DNA of 37,478 bases from Cyclobacteriaceae bacterium (GCA_022841475.1 JALHRJ010000043.1:1-37478); one strand, 5' to 3'; shown: positions 16,289 to 25,107, counted from the stretch's first letter. Numbers and translations: made by a program. Notes: generated from the letters alone by a model not told the origin.

Positions 16289-17854
16289 ATGAAAAAAGTT
16301 CTGCCCATTTTTATTGTACTTTTTAGTATCCCTTTTGTCTGCCATGGGCAAACTGATTCCTTGGTTTACTGGAAAGAAATAAATTTTAGTTCTCCTTTCG
16401 AGGCAGCCACTTTTAGCAGATTTCTAAAAGCAAATCAAAAAGATTTTACACAAGCTTTTCTTTCAAATTCTAACACGCCCGATCAAGATTTAAAGTACTT
16501 CGAAGAAAGGTTTAATCATACATTGCTGGAAATTAAATCTTCCGATGCAATCAAAAAGAAAAATGATAAAAAGATTAAATACATCTACCAACTGGTTCAC
16601 GCTCGCTTTCTTTCTAAGTATGAAGAGGAAAATCGGTTTTACGAAATAGTAAAAACAGGAAATTACAACTGTGTAACCGCAACCGCATTGTATGCTCTAT
16701 TCTTTGAAAAACTGGATATCCCCTACGCAATTAAAGAAGAGCCCACCCATGTCTATCTGGTAGCATATCCCAATGCGGATAATATTCTGGTTGAAACTAC
16801 AACCCCCATGTTTGGCTTCTTCACCTTTGATCCAAACTTTAAGTCAACCTATGTTAAAAACCTTAAGGAGCAAAAAATTATAGGTAGCTCAGAGGCTTCA
16901 TTTAGTGTAGATGAACTTTTTAATAAATATTATTTCGGTAAAGAAAACATATCGCTCACGCAGCTCATCGGGATTCATTACCTGAACGATGCTTTATTCA
17001 AACGCGATCATAATGATATGGCCGGTGCGTACGAGCAGGTTAAAAAGGGCTACTTATTTTATCCAAATACACGGTCTGAGTATTTACTTATGAACTTAAT
17101 GGCTTTACAGTTGGAAGAACAAAATCTGGATCCGCTTAAGCGGGCCTCCTTAATTGGAAAACTAGCAAGGTTTAAAAGTAAGGGCATTACTGTGGAGATG
17201 ATAAAAGGAGAGTTTTATAATCTCACACAAAGCGTATTATCAAAAAATAATGATAAAAATCTTTACAAGAAATGCTATGAGGAGATAATCCAAAATTCTA
17301 CCGATGTTGACGTGAGGAATGAAGTGAGCTATATTTATAACTACGAAAATGGCCGGGTCTTTTATAATCAAGGTAACTATGTTCAATCAAAAGCATTCTT
17401 TGCGAAATCGTTAGATATTCAACCTAATAATGTTGACTTGGGTGGTGTTTTTGTATCCTGTCTTGGTCAGTCATTTCGAAATGAACGCAATAACAGAATT
17501 ATTCTAGATTCGCTTAGCTACTATGAAAAACGTTTTCCATCTCTTGAGCAAAATAACAACTTTAGTTCAATGCTGGCCCTTGTTTATGTTGTTGAATTTG
17601 GAAATAGTTTTGAAAAAGGGAATATTTCACGGGGTGAAGAATTTCAGAAGCGATTTGAAAATGCCTATGACACTAATAAAGGTCTGAATTTGCTGAATCC
17701 GGATGCTGTAGGTAGAGCATACTCCGAGGCTTGCGTCTATTATTTTAAGAAAGGGAATAAAACAAAAGCTAAACAATATCTGCAACGTGGCCTTGAGATT
17801 GTGCCTGACGATTTTCAATTAAAGATGCGAAGGCAAATGCTGGGTGGTAGTTAA
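16289..17854 (+). CDS. Secreted transglutaminase-like protein with TPR-type repeats
   Basis: A 521-residue secreted protein with signal peptide 1-20 (ending CHGQ). Residues about 90-175 show a transglutaminase-like core: C128 in GNYNCVTATALYALFFEKL, H154 in EPTHVYLVAYP and E169 in ILVETT, a Cys-His-acid order suited to a papain-like fold. The remaining 300 residues are helical, with TPR-like segments (AKSLDIQPNNVDL, YYFKKGNKTKAKQYLQRGLEIVPDDFQL). It could be a protease, amidase or peptide-binding scaffold; activity is not proven. Its TAA overlaps the stop codon of the convergent MORN-type lipoprotein gene by 4 bases. Confidence 0.75.
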   Translation: MKKVLPIFIVLFSIPFVCHGQTDSLVYWKEINFSSPFEAATFSRFLKANQKDFTQAFLSNSNTPDQDLKYFEERFNHTLLEIKSSDAIKKKNDKKIKYIYQLVHARFLSKYEEENRFYEIVKTGNYNCVTATALYALFFEKLDIPYAIKEEPTHVYLVAYPNADNILVETTTPMFGFFTFDPNFKSTYVKNLKEQKIIGSSEASFSVDELFNKYYFGKENISLTQLIGIHYLNDALFKRDHNDMAGAYEQVKKGYLFYPNTRSEYLLMNLMALQLEEQNLDPLKRASLIGKLARFKSKGITVEMIKGEFYNLTQSVLSKNNDKNLYKKCYEEIIQNSTDVDVRNEVSYIYNYENGRVFYNQGNYVQSKAFFAKSLDIQPNNVDLGGVFVSCLGQSFRNERNNRIILDSLSYYEKRFPSLEQNNNFSSMLALVYVVEFGNSFEKGNISRGEEFQKRFENAYDTNKGLNLLNPDAVGRAYSEACVYYFKKGNKTKAKQYLQRGLEIVPDDFQLKMRRQMLGGS

Positions 17855-18615
17855 TTTTGAATAGCGAGGTTATGCCTGCGCTGAACTATGTACGTGTTGC
17901 CTTGGATTGTCTCCACAGCAGCAATAATGTTAAGTTCTTCCATTAAAAAGGCACCTGGAGGAATGGTGTAGGTGAGTTTACCCGTCTTAGCTTTTTCATC
18001 CAGGAGTACTGAATATAAATCCTCATTCAAGCAGCCAGAAGCAGTAAGATTTCCGGTATAATATTTTACTTTTCTCACTTTTTCTGACATGGAGATGAGT
18101 AACGTATATTCGCCCTGGCTCTGAATTCTATCGACTGGAGTAATATTCAATTTAGGATATTCCTTTTTAAGTGTATTGTCAGTATAATATTCTTTCAATT
18201 CAGTGCAGGCAAAGTTATTCTCGTACCGCGCTTCGGACATGATCTCTCCGGTTTCTCGATATTTTACCTGCCATCCATGAAGGATATCTGCTTTATACTC
18301 GGTAGTCTGATATACCTGCTTACCTCCTTCAAAATACTTTTTCGATTGTCCTTCCCGTTTCCCTGCTACATAAGGTAATTCTAAGGATATGTTACCATCC
18401 TTGTCGTAAGTCCTGCCAATTCCATCTTTCAATTTACCTTTATAAGGCACTTCTGCCTTTATCTTTCCATTTGGATATTTACTTACAACCACTCGGATAC
18501 TATCTCCCTTGGCCGTGGTCTCTTCCCTGATTCCCTTTTTTTCAAAATTGACATTACACGAAGTCAACACCAAAACAGTTATCGGAAACATGAGGTCTAT
18601 CTTGCTGTATCGCAT
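17851..18615 (-). CDS. Lipoprotein with YwqK/MORN-type repeats
   Basis: A 254-residue lipoprotein with signal MRYSKIDLMFPITVLVLTSC (C20). Residues about 45-150 contain tandem units of the MORN_2/YwqK type: YPNGKIKAEVPYKGKLKDG, YDKDGNISLELPYVAGKREG and YRETGEIMSEARYENN. Such repeats form a beta-sheet surface; proteins named YwqK antitoxin share them, but no toxin gene lies here and I do not assign that role. The C-terminal 100 residues are beta-rich, with no known domain. The same repeat type appears in the rhomboid fusion at 22948-24834. The gene is convergent with the transglutaminase-like gene (4-base overlap of stops) and divergent from pspC. Confidence 0.7.
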   Translation of the reverse strand: MRYSKIDLMFPITVLVLTSCNVNFEKKGIREETTAKGDSIRVVVSKYPNGKIKAEVPYKGKLKDGIGRTYDKDGNISLELPYVAGKREGQSKKYFEGGKQVYQTTEYKADILHGWQVKYRETGEIMSEARYENNFACTELKEYYTDNTLKKEYPKLNITPVDRIQSQGEYTLLISMSEKVRKVKYYTGNLTASGCLNEDLYSVLLDEKAKTGKLTYTIPPGAFLMEELNIIAAVETIQGNTYIVQRRHNLAIQN

Positions 18616-18631
18616 AAACCAGTTACATTTG
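18602..18631 (+). promoter_or_regulatory. Promoter of the small pspC gene (TTG-N19-TACATTTG)
   Basis: TTG at 18602-18604 and TACATTTG at 18624-18631, separated by 19 bases, match the Bacteroidota primary-sigma consensus exactly. The -7 box ends 47 bases before the ATG at 18679. The -33 region overlaps the first codons of the divergent lipoprotein gene. Confidence 0.7.
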
Positions 18632-18678
18632 ATTGAGTTTCTAATTGATCTTGTTAAATTTAATAATCAAATTGTAAT

Positions 18679-18855
18679 ATGGCTAAAAGATTAACAAAAG
18701 GAGAAAAGAAATTATTTGGTGTGTGCAGTGGCTTGGCCAACTATTTTGAAATGGACCCTACGGTGATGCGGCTACTCTTTGTAGCTGGCTTTCTGGCTTT
18801 TGGTACGGGCTTGCTATTGTATGTTGTTATGGCTATTGTAATGCCCGAAAATTAA
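18679..18855 (+). CDS. Small PspC-domain membrane protein
   Basis: A 58-residue protein. It begins MAKRLTKGEKKLFGVCSGLANYF and continues DPTVMRLLFVAGFLAFGTG, then LLLYVVMAIVMPEN at the C-terminus. This is the complete stand-alone PspC domain: a basic amphipathic start with GVCSGLANYF, and one hydrophobic helix near 33-53. PspC proteins sit in the inner membrane and, in enterobacteria, sense envelope stress. In Bacteroidota the stand-alone form is common and its target is unknown. A strong consensus promoter precedes it. It is convergent with the J-domain gene, with 23 bases between. Confidence 0.88.
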   Translation: MAKRLTKGEKKLFGVCSGLANYFEMDPTVMRLLFVAGFLAFGTGLLLYVVMAIVMPEN

Positions 18856-18878
18856 AATAGAAGAAAGTTATCTTTCGA

Positions 18879-19325
18879 TCAACTTTCCATCGCCTTGCTC
18901 ACCTTCCTGTAAATGTAAGAATGATAGATGTGCCTGCGCGCAAAGCGATCAGGTGTATCTGAATTAAGAAACTTATTATAGGTAGCATGTGGAATCCCAA
19001 AGTATTCATAACTGCTGCCATCGGCAAAGTTCACCTGCAGCGTTTGAGATTTGTATAGAAAATCAACAATGCGTGAAGATGTGATTACTTCTGTGTATTG
19101 TTCGGCCTGTTGAGCATGGGTTTCGGGTGCAACACTCACCAACAGGTGATAGGCTTCAATAAATGCCTTGCTTTTTTCTTCAGCCTCCAGCTTGGCTTCG
19201 TGATTATCATTGAATTTATCAGGATGCCAATCTTTCATTAAATTCCGGTAAAGGCTCTTTAATTCCCTCAATTCAACATCTTTGTCTACTCCCAACAGTT
19301 TTCTGGACTCTATGATTTTTTTCAT
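18879..19325 (-). CDS. J-domain protein with C-terminal KTSC domain
   Basis: A 148-residue protein in two parts. Residues 1-70 form a divergent J domain: LGVDKDVELRELKSLYRNLM, then the diagnostic HPD (34-36) in KDWHPDKFND, then a helix with KAFIEAYHLL. Residues about 82-141 are a KTSC domain: SSRIVDFLYKSQTLQVNF, GSSYEYFGIP and a final helix after FARRHIYHSYIY. J domains stimulate the ATPase of DnaK; KTSC domains are small beta-rich modules of unknown binding role, often fused to RNA-binding or phage proteins. So this may deliver a KTSC ligand to DnaK. A -7 box lies 7 bases before the ATG. Confidence 0.9.
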   Translation of the reverse strand: MKKIIESRKLLGVDKDVELRELKSLYRNLMKDWHPDKFNDNHEAKLEAEEKSKAFIEAYHLLVSVAPETHAQQAEQYTEVITSSRIVDFLYKSQTLQVNFADGSSYEYFGIPHATYNKFLNSDTPDRFARRHIYHSYIYRKVSKAMES

Positions 19326-19332
19326 GCGGGCG

Positions 19333-19340
19333 CAAAAGTA
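19333..19340 (-). promoter_or_regulatory. -7 box for the J-domain/KTSC gene, near-leaderless
   Basis: On the minus strand this is TACTTTTG, a perfect TAnnTTTG. It ends only 7 bases before the ATG (19323-19325), so transcription would start at or beside the start codon. A TTG at 19364-19366 gives a 23-base spacer, at the long end of the range. Confidence 0.5.
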
Positions 19341-19414
19341 GACAATTTTTTTAAACTGACTCCCAATTTTCGGACTCGCAATAGCGAGTGCATCGGAATA
19401 AGTATTTTTACCGC

Positions 19415-20062
19415 ATGATCGCGCGCAATCTTAAACTGCTCATTATTTTAATCCTTGTCGGATCACTGGCTGCGTATGTGGTTGCCGTTATCATTCCCAC
19501 CCAACTGGCCAAGCGCAGCTACGAAGCGGCCAGAACATTGGGCGAAGATTTTAAAAAAGCATTTCAACTTACTCCGGAAATTAATGTCGGTAGTACCATT
19601 GTTCTTAATCAGCAAACCACGCTACTAGAACTCGCTGTCTTGTCTCAAAATTTTGGGCATACCTACACCTGGACAAACACCTGGATGGGCAGTACCAAAC
19701 AAATTATCATTGCTGGATCTTTTCAAGCCAAAGCTGGGTTTGATCTCAATCAAAAATTTTCAATTACGCTGAAGGATGACCAAGCCATTGTTGTGATGCC
19801 AGAACCGACTCTATTATCTATTGAGTCGCTGGGTGACATAACCTATCGCGATGAACAGGGCATCTGGAATTGGGTAGAGATGGAAGACAGAACCACCGCT
19901 ACAAATGCCTTCATCACCGATGCGCGCAAGTATGCTTTACACGCGGAGTTTATAAAAGATGCACAAAAAAAGATGGAAGAACAGGTAACTACTTTGTTAA
20001 AGCCCTATGCAAAGGACATTATTATTCGTTACAACGAGTCAGAAAAAATTTTCCCTCTGTAA
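19415..20062 (+). CDS. DUF4230 family membrane-anchored protein
   Basis: A 215-residue protein with one N-terminal transmembrane anchor (about 7-27, LLIILILVGSLAAYVVAVII) and a large extracytoplasmic domain. The order of LGEDFKKAFQLTPEINVG, ITLKDDQAIVVMPEPTLLSIE and the C-terminal EEQVTTLLKPYAKDIIIRY fits DUF4230. No activity is known for the family. A GTG at 19388 would add 9 residues, but the ATG at 19415 gives a better Lys/Arg-then-hydrophobic start, so I chose it. It is divergent from the J-domain gene (89 bases between start codons). A 6-base inverted repeat ACTCGC-AATA-GCGAGT (19374-19389) lies between them. Confidence 0.8.
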   Translation: MIARNLKLLIILILVGSLAAYVVAVIIPTQLAKRSYEAARTLGEDFKKAFQLTPEINVGSTIVLNQQTTLLELAVLSQNFGHTYTWTNTWMGSTKQIIIAGSFQAKAGFDLNQKFSITLKDDQAIVVMPEPTLLSIESLGDITYRDEQGIWNWVEMEDRTTATNAFITDARKYALHAEFIKDAQKKMEEQVTTLLKPYAKDIIIRYNESEKIFPL

Positions 20063-20111
20063 TTAGTTTATCCTCTTGGCAAATTGCTCCTGCCAATAAC
20101 TTCGTGCTACT

Positions 20112-20333
20112 TTATACTTTCTTTGGAGGCAGATCAAACGCAATTGCGTCATGCTCGAAATGACCTTTGTGTGAGCCATCACAAAATGGCTTATTGGCAG
20201 AACGACCACACCTGCACAAAGAAACTACCGTGCGGCCTTGCAGTCCATAAGCTCTACCCTGCATGTCTACAATTTCAAAGTCGCCTTCTAGTTTAACCGA
20301 ACCATTGTTATTAATTGTAATTTTTGTCATCAT
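20112..20333 (-). CDS. Small CDGSH iron-sulfur protein
   Basis: A 73-residue cytosolic protein (72 if the second of two adjacent ATGs is used). Nearly the whole chain is a single CDGSH domain: a short N-terminal beta-hairpin (TITINNNGSVKLEGDFEIVD), then SLCRCGRSANKPFCDGSHKG with the three Cys and one His that bind a 2Fe-2S cluster, as in mitoNEET. Likely roles are redox sensing or cluster transfer. It is convergent with the DUF4230 gene (49 bases apart). It resembles the C-terminal module of the protein at 2518-2946, so the genome uses this motif both alone and fused. Confidence 0.93.
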   Translation of the reverse strand: MMTKITINNNGSVKLEGDFEIVDMQGRAYGLQGRTVVSLCRCGRSANKPFCDGSHKGHFEHDAIAFDLPPKKV

Positions 20334-20513
20334 TCAAATTTTTATCCTTTAACCCTAAAGATACTTCATTTTATTTTGTGAAGAAGATGATCCTATCTGA
20401 CTAGTTCACGCAACTCTTTCCTTCCCGCCCGGTCTTTAACCACCTGAAAAAAAATCAGGATTCCTTGAAACTATTGTATCATCCGGGAGTATCCAATATT
20501 CAATCGACCCACC

Positions 20514-22880
20514 ATGTTTAAAAACTACGCTTTAATAACCATCCGAAATCTGTTTAAAAACGGGTTTTATTCCTTTATCAATATTGCAGGCCTGGCCATT
20601 GGTATCACCTGTAGCATTCTAATTCTGCTATGGGTAGCCGATGAAACCTCGTTTGATAAGTTTCACCCCAAAGCCGACCGACTCTATCAGGTTTGGGTAA
20701 AGGCTCATTTTGATGGAAAGATCAGTTCGTGGACTTCGGTGCCGTTACCTACCTATGAAGCTTTTAAAACAGCCGACAGCAATATTAAGAGCATGGTTGT
20801 TACCGACTGGGGAGGCGATCACCTGCTGACGGTAAATGAAAATCGCCTCACAAAAAAAGGATATTGGGCCAGCGAAGAGTTTTTAGAAATGTTTGAGTTT
20901 CCGCTGTTGAAAGGAAATGCAGAACAGGTACTGGACGATCCACGCTCAATAGTAATCAGTGAATCGACAGCCAAGGCCTTGTTTGGCGATGAAGATCCGA
21001 TCAATCAGGTGATTCGGGTAGACAATGAACATGAATTAAAAGTAACAGGTGTTTTAAAGGATGTGCCCATCAACTCATCCTTTGAGTTTGATTTTCTGAT
21101 GCCCTGGAAATTTCGTGAACAAGCCAATGAGTGGGTGCGCAGAAACACTACCAACTGGGGCAATTATAGTTTTCAGGTATTTGCCGAACTTAATGATCCT
21201 GCCAATCAGGCGGCTGTGGAAAATACGGTGCGCCTCATGTTGCAAGAGCATGGCGAAACAGAAACCAAACCTGAGTATTTTTTATATCCCATGTTGCGCT
21301 GGCGATTGCACAGCAATTTTGACAATGGTATCGAAACCGGTGGCATGAACGATTATGTTCAGATGTTTACCATCATTGCTATTTTCATTATCATCATTGC
21401 TTGCATTAATTTCATGAACCTGGCCACCGCCCGCAGCGAACGCAGAGCCCGTGAAGTGGGCATCCGTAAAAGTGTAGGTTCACCGAGGCATGAACTTATT
21501 TTGCAATTCATTGGAGAATCTACTTTTATTTCTTTCATCGCTTTTGCCATTGCCATACTTATGGCGCAACTCCTGCTTCCCTATTACAATGATCTGGTTC
21601 AGAAAAAACTATTCATCGATTACACCTCATCACAATTTTGGGTTTTTTCATTGAGCATGATCTTCCTTACCGGAATTATCTCGGGCAGTTATCCGGCTTT
21701 CTACTTATCATCCTTCCAGCCCGTGAAAGTATTGAAAGGCAAACCAACCGTGGGTAAAGGTGGCAGCACACCGCGGAAGATATTAGTGACCTTACAATTC
21801 GGCTTTTCTATTTTATTGATCATCGGCACGATCGTAATTTATCAGCAGATCCAATTAGTGAAAGGTCGCGCGTTGGGATATGATCAGGAGAATTTAATGG
21901 CCATCAGTTATACCAACGAAATAGAAAAAAATTATCGATCTATAAAACTTGACTTGTTAAACTCGGGAGTAGTAGAAGCGGTAACCAAATCCAATAGCCA
22001 AATAACGGATATCAACTCCAACAATTTTCTTGGCTGGCCGGGTAAGCCCGAAGACCTGCGCGTAATTTTTACCACCATTGCCACCGAATATGACTATACT
22101 AAAACCATGGGGATAAAAGTTATTGAGGGCCGCGATTTCTCTGAAGACTTTAAAAGTGATACAGCTTCTATTCTCATCAACAAAGCTGCATTGCAGTTAA
22201 TGAATCTGAAAGATCCTATCGGCACCGAGCTTGACTTGTGGGGCGGCAAGCGTAAACTCATTGGTGTGGTAGACGATGTGCTAATGGGTTCTCCGTTTCA
22301 ACCGGTAAAACCCATGTTTGTAATTCTCGATCCTGATTGGATTGATGCCGTAACGGTGCGCTTGAAAAAAACAACCGACTTGCCTGCCTCTATCAACGCA
22401 GTAAAAACAATTTTCGAAAAACATGCGCCCGCCTATCCTTTTGAATATCGTTTTGCCGATGTAGAGTTTCAGAAAAAGTTTACCACACTTAACCTCACCA
22501 GCACATTAGCCAGTCTGTTTGCCACCCTCACCATCGTGATCACCGGACTGGGATTGTTTGGACTTGCTTCATTTACAGCCGAGCAGCGCACCAAAGAGAT
22601 TGGCATCCGCAAAGTGTTGGGTGCTTCAGTGCCAAACCTGGTAGGGTTAATGTCCAAAGATTTTTCTGTTCTTGTAATTGTCTCTTTTATTATCTCCTCC
22701 CCGTTTGCCTGGTGGGCGCTTACCAAATATTTAGAACGCTATGCTATTCGCACCGAAATAGTGTGGTGGATCTTTCCCCTTACGGGAATCATTGCACTTA
22801 CCTTTGCTTTGATTATTGTGAGTACACAGGCATTGCGCGCAACACGATCTAACCCAGTGAATTCGTTACGGAGTGAGTGA
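20514..22880 (+). CDS. MacB/FtsX-type ABC transporter permease
   Basis: A 788-residue inner-membrane permease with the duplicated architecture usual in Bacteroidota: a first membrane segment (about 17-42, INIAGLAIGITCSILILLW), a large periplasmic MacB_PCD domain (about 43-275), an FtsX block of three helices beginning MFTIIAIFIIIIACINFMNLATARSERRAREVGIRKSVG, a mid helix near 420, a second periplasmic domain, and a second FtsX block with ARTKEIGIRKVLGAS-type coupling sequence. The ATPase partner is not in the window. Such stand-alone permease genes are often in multi-copy families, and may move antibiotics, peptides or lipoproteins. It is alone on the plus strand, with a weak GGGAG upstream; no clear promoter box. 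Confidence 0.95.
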   Translation: MFKNYALITIRNLFKNGFYSFINIAGLAIGITCSILILLWVADETSFDKFHPKADRLYQVWVKAHFDGKISSWTSVPLPTYEAFKTADSNIKSMVVTDWGGDHLLTVNENRLTKKGYWASEEFLEMFEFPLLKGNAEQVLDDPRSIVISESTAKALFGDEDPINQVIRVDNEHELKVTGVLKDVPINSSFEFDFLMPWKFREQANEWVRRNTTNWGNYSFQVFAELNDPANQAAVENTVRLMLQEHGETETKPEYFLYPMLRWRLHSNFDNGIETGGMNDYVQMFTIIAIFIIIIACINFMNLATARSERRAREVGIRKSVGSPRHELILQFIGESTFISFIAFAIAILMAQLLLPYYNDLVQKKLFIDYTSSQFWVFSLSMIFLTGIISGSYPAFYLSSFQPVKVLKGKPTVGKGGSTPRKILVTLQFGFSILLIIGTIVIYQQIQLVKGRALGYDQENLMAISYTNEIEKNYRSIKLDLLNSGVVEAVTKSNSQITDINSNNFLGWPGKPEDLRVIFTTIATEYDYTKTMGIKVIEGRDFSEDFKSDTASILINKAALQLMNLKDPIGTELDLWGGKRKLIGVVDDVLMGSPFQPVKPMFVILDPDWIDAVTVRLKKTTDLPASINAVKTIFEKHAPAYPFEYRFADVEFQKKFTTLNLTSTLASLFATLTIVITGLGLFGLASFTAEQRTKEIGIRKVLGASVPNLVGLMSKDFSVLVIVSFIISSPFAWWALTKYLERYAIRTEIVWWIFPLTGIIALTFALIIVSTQALRATRSNPVNSLRSE

Positions 22881-22947
22881 TAAAAACATGGGGCTAGCAA
22901 ATAAAAAGATAGGTTGTACTATCCAGGTATTGACTTATAGAGTAAGA

Positions 22948-24834
22948 TTAAAACTCAACCGTAACTGTAGTCCAACCGCTACGCATGTGGTGACCATGGT
23001 CGCGAGCGGGTAACCATGCCGGGCCGTTCGTTAACCATTCGATTACCAATAAATCTATTTCTGGGGTGAGACTTTTATCAATCTGAAAATCGGTAAGCAC
23101 CCGGTTAAATGTAACCCGAAACCATACTTTAACCAACCCATGTTGGGTGGAATTTAATTTCCTCACCTTTTCATTCAAATAAGTGTTTAAGTGTGGATAA
23201 CCCTCTTCGGGCATCGGGAACAAACTACTTCCATCATATATAAAACGTTGTCCATCCAGCGTCCTGCTTCTACCCTCCACCAAAAGACCACTGCTGAAGA
23301 ACTCTTCAAAGTAGGGTTGATCATTAGCATGATAACCTTGCCAAATTCCTTCTTTCTTTCCGTTGCGATACTCACCTTGTTCAGCCACCTTACCATTGTT
23401 GTGATACAACTTAACCTTGCCGGCTCCGTTCTGCACCAAAGGATTTCCAAGTGAATCCCACATGTTCTTCATAAAATATTCGGGTTCGAAATATTCTTCA
23501 CTTTTTAGATTCCCATTGTAATGAAACGTTTCCCACTTACCCACGGGCATTTCTTTGTTGTAACGTCCTGCCGATTCGTATGTGTTATGATCGGAGTAAT
23601 ACAAAAACACACCATCTTTTCTGCCATTGGTAAAAGACCCTTTCATCTGAACAGCTCCGGAGTTATAATAATCCCGCACAGGACCTTGCCATACACCTGC
23701 AGAATCTTGCTGCCCTAATCGGTAGAATGCCGCAGGAGGATCTGGTATTTCTTCCCACGCTTCGTTATACCAAACTTTTACAGGATTCAAAACTGGTTTT
23801 GATAGTGTATCTTCTTCTGGTTCGCGGATGGGTTGTAGTTGTGTAAGTGGATAGTCCAACTGAAGATAAGGCTGCATCTGCTGCTGGCTCCATTCAATAC
23901 TATCCCTATAACGGTAACTCTCCTTGTCCAGAAGTTGAATTCTAAAATTATTCTCCTTCTTTCTAAGATCAATGTATCTACGCAAGCGAAACGTATCTTG
24001 ATGCAAGGCTTCAGGTAAATAAGTTTGAGCATCCAATAGGATGCGTGTAGTGTCCCAGTGCTTCTCAAATCTTTTAAAATGCTTCAGGTAATCTTCATCC
24101 GAAAGACTTCGATTAAAAAGAAGTCTTGCTGAATCCTCCGTGGCCAGCACACGCTGAAAAAAATTAAAATACGTAACCTGATAGCGGGGCAAATACAGGA
24201 ATGCAACTACCAACAAAACCAACAAAAGATATTCCGCCTTTACTTGTTTAGCGGATTGATTGAGTACTGATGCTGCCCCCAACAATAATCCGCCTGCCAG
24301 ACCACCCATGTGTGCCGCATTATCGGCATTAAGCATTTTGGCATAAAAAAGATTTATACCCAGAAAAATTATGAAGTTGATAAGCAATGGAGCAATGGGT
24401 TTACTTTCTTTTCTATTATCGGCAATTTGAACCACCAATGAGAACCCAAACAAGCCGAAAATAGCACCCGATGCACCTACTCCAATCACAAATAGATTAA
24501 AATACAAACTTGCCAGGCTAGCTGTTATACCGCATACAAAATATATCCACAAAAATTTAATCGAGCCCGTACCTCGCTCTACTTCGCTACCCACCATAAA
24601 TAACGCATACAGGTTAAAAGCCAGGTGCAGGATGTTTCCATGTAAAAACATGTGTGCAAACACACGATACCATTCTTTATCAAGCGTAAGCGGTGCAAAC
24701 TCAGCTCCATTAAATAACAGCCCTTGCGCCCATACAGGATCATCGAAGGTGCCGATGATATACCTGCAAGCCACAAATACAACCGTGTTGGCCAGAATAA
24801 GTGAGAGGGTAATTAACCTCGAGCGCAATTCCAT
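22948..24834 (-). CDS. Rhomboid protease fused to MORN-type repeats and a TonB_C-like domain
   Basis: A 628-residue protein. Residues 1-215 are a six-helix rhomboid intramembrane protease with HGNILHLAFN (H65, H70, N74), the catalytic Ser122 in GASGAIFG and His175 in NAAHMGGLAGG; all catalytic residues are present. A further hydrophobic helix lies at 203-217. After a charged coiled-coil-like stretch (about 230-340), residues about 385-530 contain MORN_2/YwqK units (YYNSGAVQMKGSFTNGRKDG, YHNNGKVAEQGEYRNGKKEG). The last 70 residues (GLVKVWFRVTFNRVLTDFQI, NGPAWLPARDHG) resemble the C-terminal domain of TonB-type proteins. It may cleave membrane proteins and use the soluble part for substrate choice or envelope anchoring; that is inference. 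Confidence 0.85.
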   Translation of the reverse strand: MELRSRLITLSLILANTVVFVACRYIIGTFDDPVWAQGLLFNGAEFAPLTLDKEWYRVFAHMFLHGNILHLAFNLYALFMVGSEVERGTGSIKFLWIYFVCGITASLASLYFNLFVIGVGASGAIFGLFGFSLVVQIADNRKESKPIAPLLINFIIFLGINLFYAKMLNADNAAHMGGLAGGLLLGAASVLNQSAKQVKAEYLLLVLLVVAFLYLPRYQVTYFNFFQRVLATEDSARLLFNRSLSDEDYLKHFKRFEKHWDTTRILLDAQTYLPEALHQDTFRLRRYIDLRKKENNFRIQLLDKESYRYRDSIEWSQQQMQPYLQLDYPLTQLQPIREPEEDTLSKPVLNPVKVWYNEAWEEIPDPPAAFYRLGQQDSAGVWQGPVRDYYNSGAVQMKGSFTNGRKDGVFLYYSDHNTYESAGRYNKEMPVGKWETFHYNGNLKSEEYFEPEYFMKNMWDSLGNPLVQNGAGKVKLYHNNGKVAEQGEYRNGKKEGIWQGYHANDQPYFEEFFSSGLLVEGRSRTLDGQRFIYDGSSLFPMPEEGYPHLNTYLNEKVRKLNSTQHGLVKVWFRVTFNRVLTDFQIDKSLTPEIDLLVIEWLTNGPAWLPARDHGHHMRSGWTTVTVEF

Positions 24835-25063
24835 TTGATTACGTTAAGTAATCTGAAATTTAAGAAAAGGATTTTATAGAGTCTGGCTCAATTTAGTTTC
24901 AATTCATTGAAGACTCTACGTTGCGACTCCGGATAGTCAATGAGGGGTTGTGAAGGATGGGCGCAAAAAGAAATTTTATGTAGTAACCTATGAGAAAGGG
25001 TAATTTTTCAATGTGTAAAAATTTTTTCTTTTGTACGGCCATTAACTGAATCTAAATAAAGAA
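24835..25063. other. Intergenic spacer between rhomboid fusion and glnII terminator
   Basis: About 230 AT-rich bases between the rhomboid start and the end of the glnII gene. I see no coding frame, RNA gene or TAnnTTTG box. The T-rich run near 25020-25033 looks like simple sequence. Confidence 0.4.
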
Positions 25064-25085
25064 AGGAGGGACCTGCGTCCCTCCT
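25064..25085 (-). terminator. Rho-independent terminator of glnII
   Basis: A perfect 9-base stem AGGAGGGAC/GTCCCTCCT with a 4-base loop lies 22 bases past the glnII stop. On the minus strand it is followed by the U-rich TTCTTTATTTAG, whereas the plus-strand continuation is not U-rich, so it works for glnII. Confidence 0.8.
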
Positions 25086-25107
25086 CCACTTCACACACGG
25101 GTAAGGT

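Noticed and set aside
17851..18615. YwqK-type protein as an antitoxin of a toxin-antitoxin pair
   Set aside because: The name comes from repeats only; the protein is a lipoprotein and no toxin gene is adjacent.
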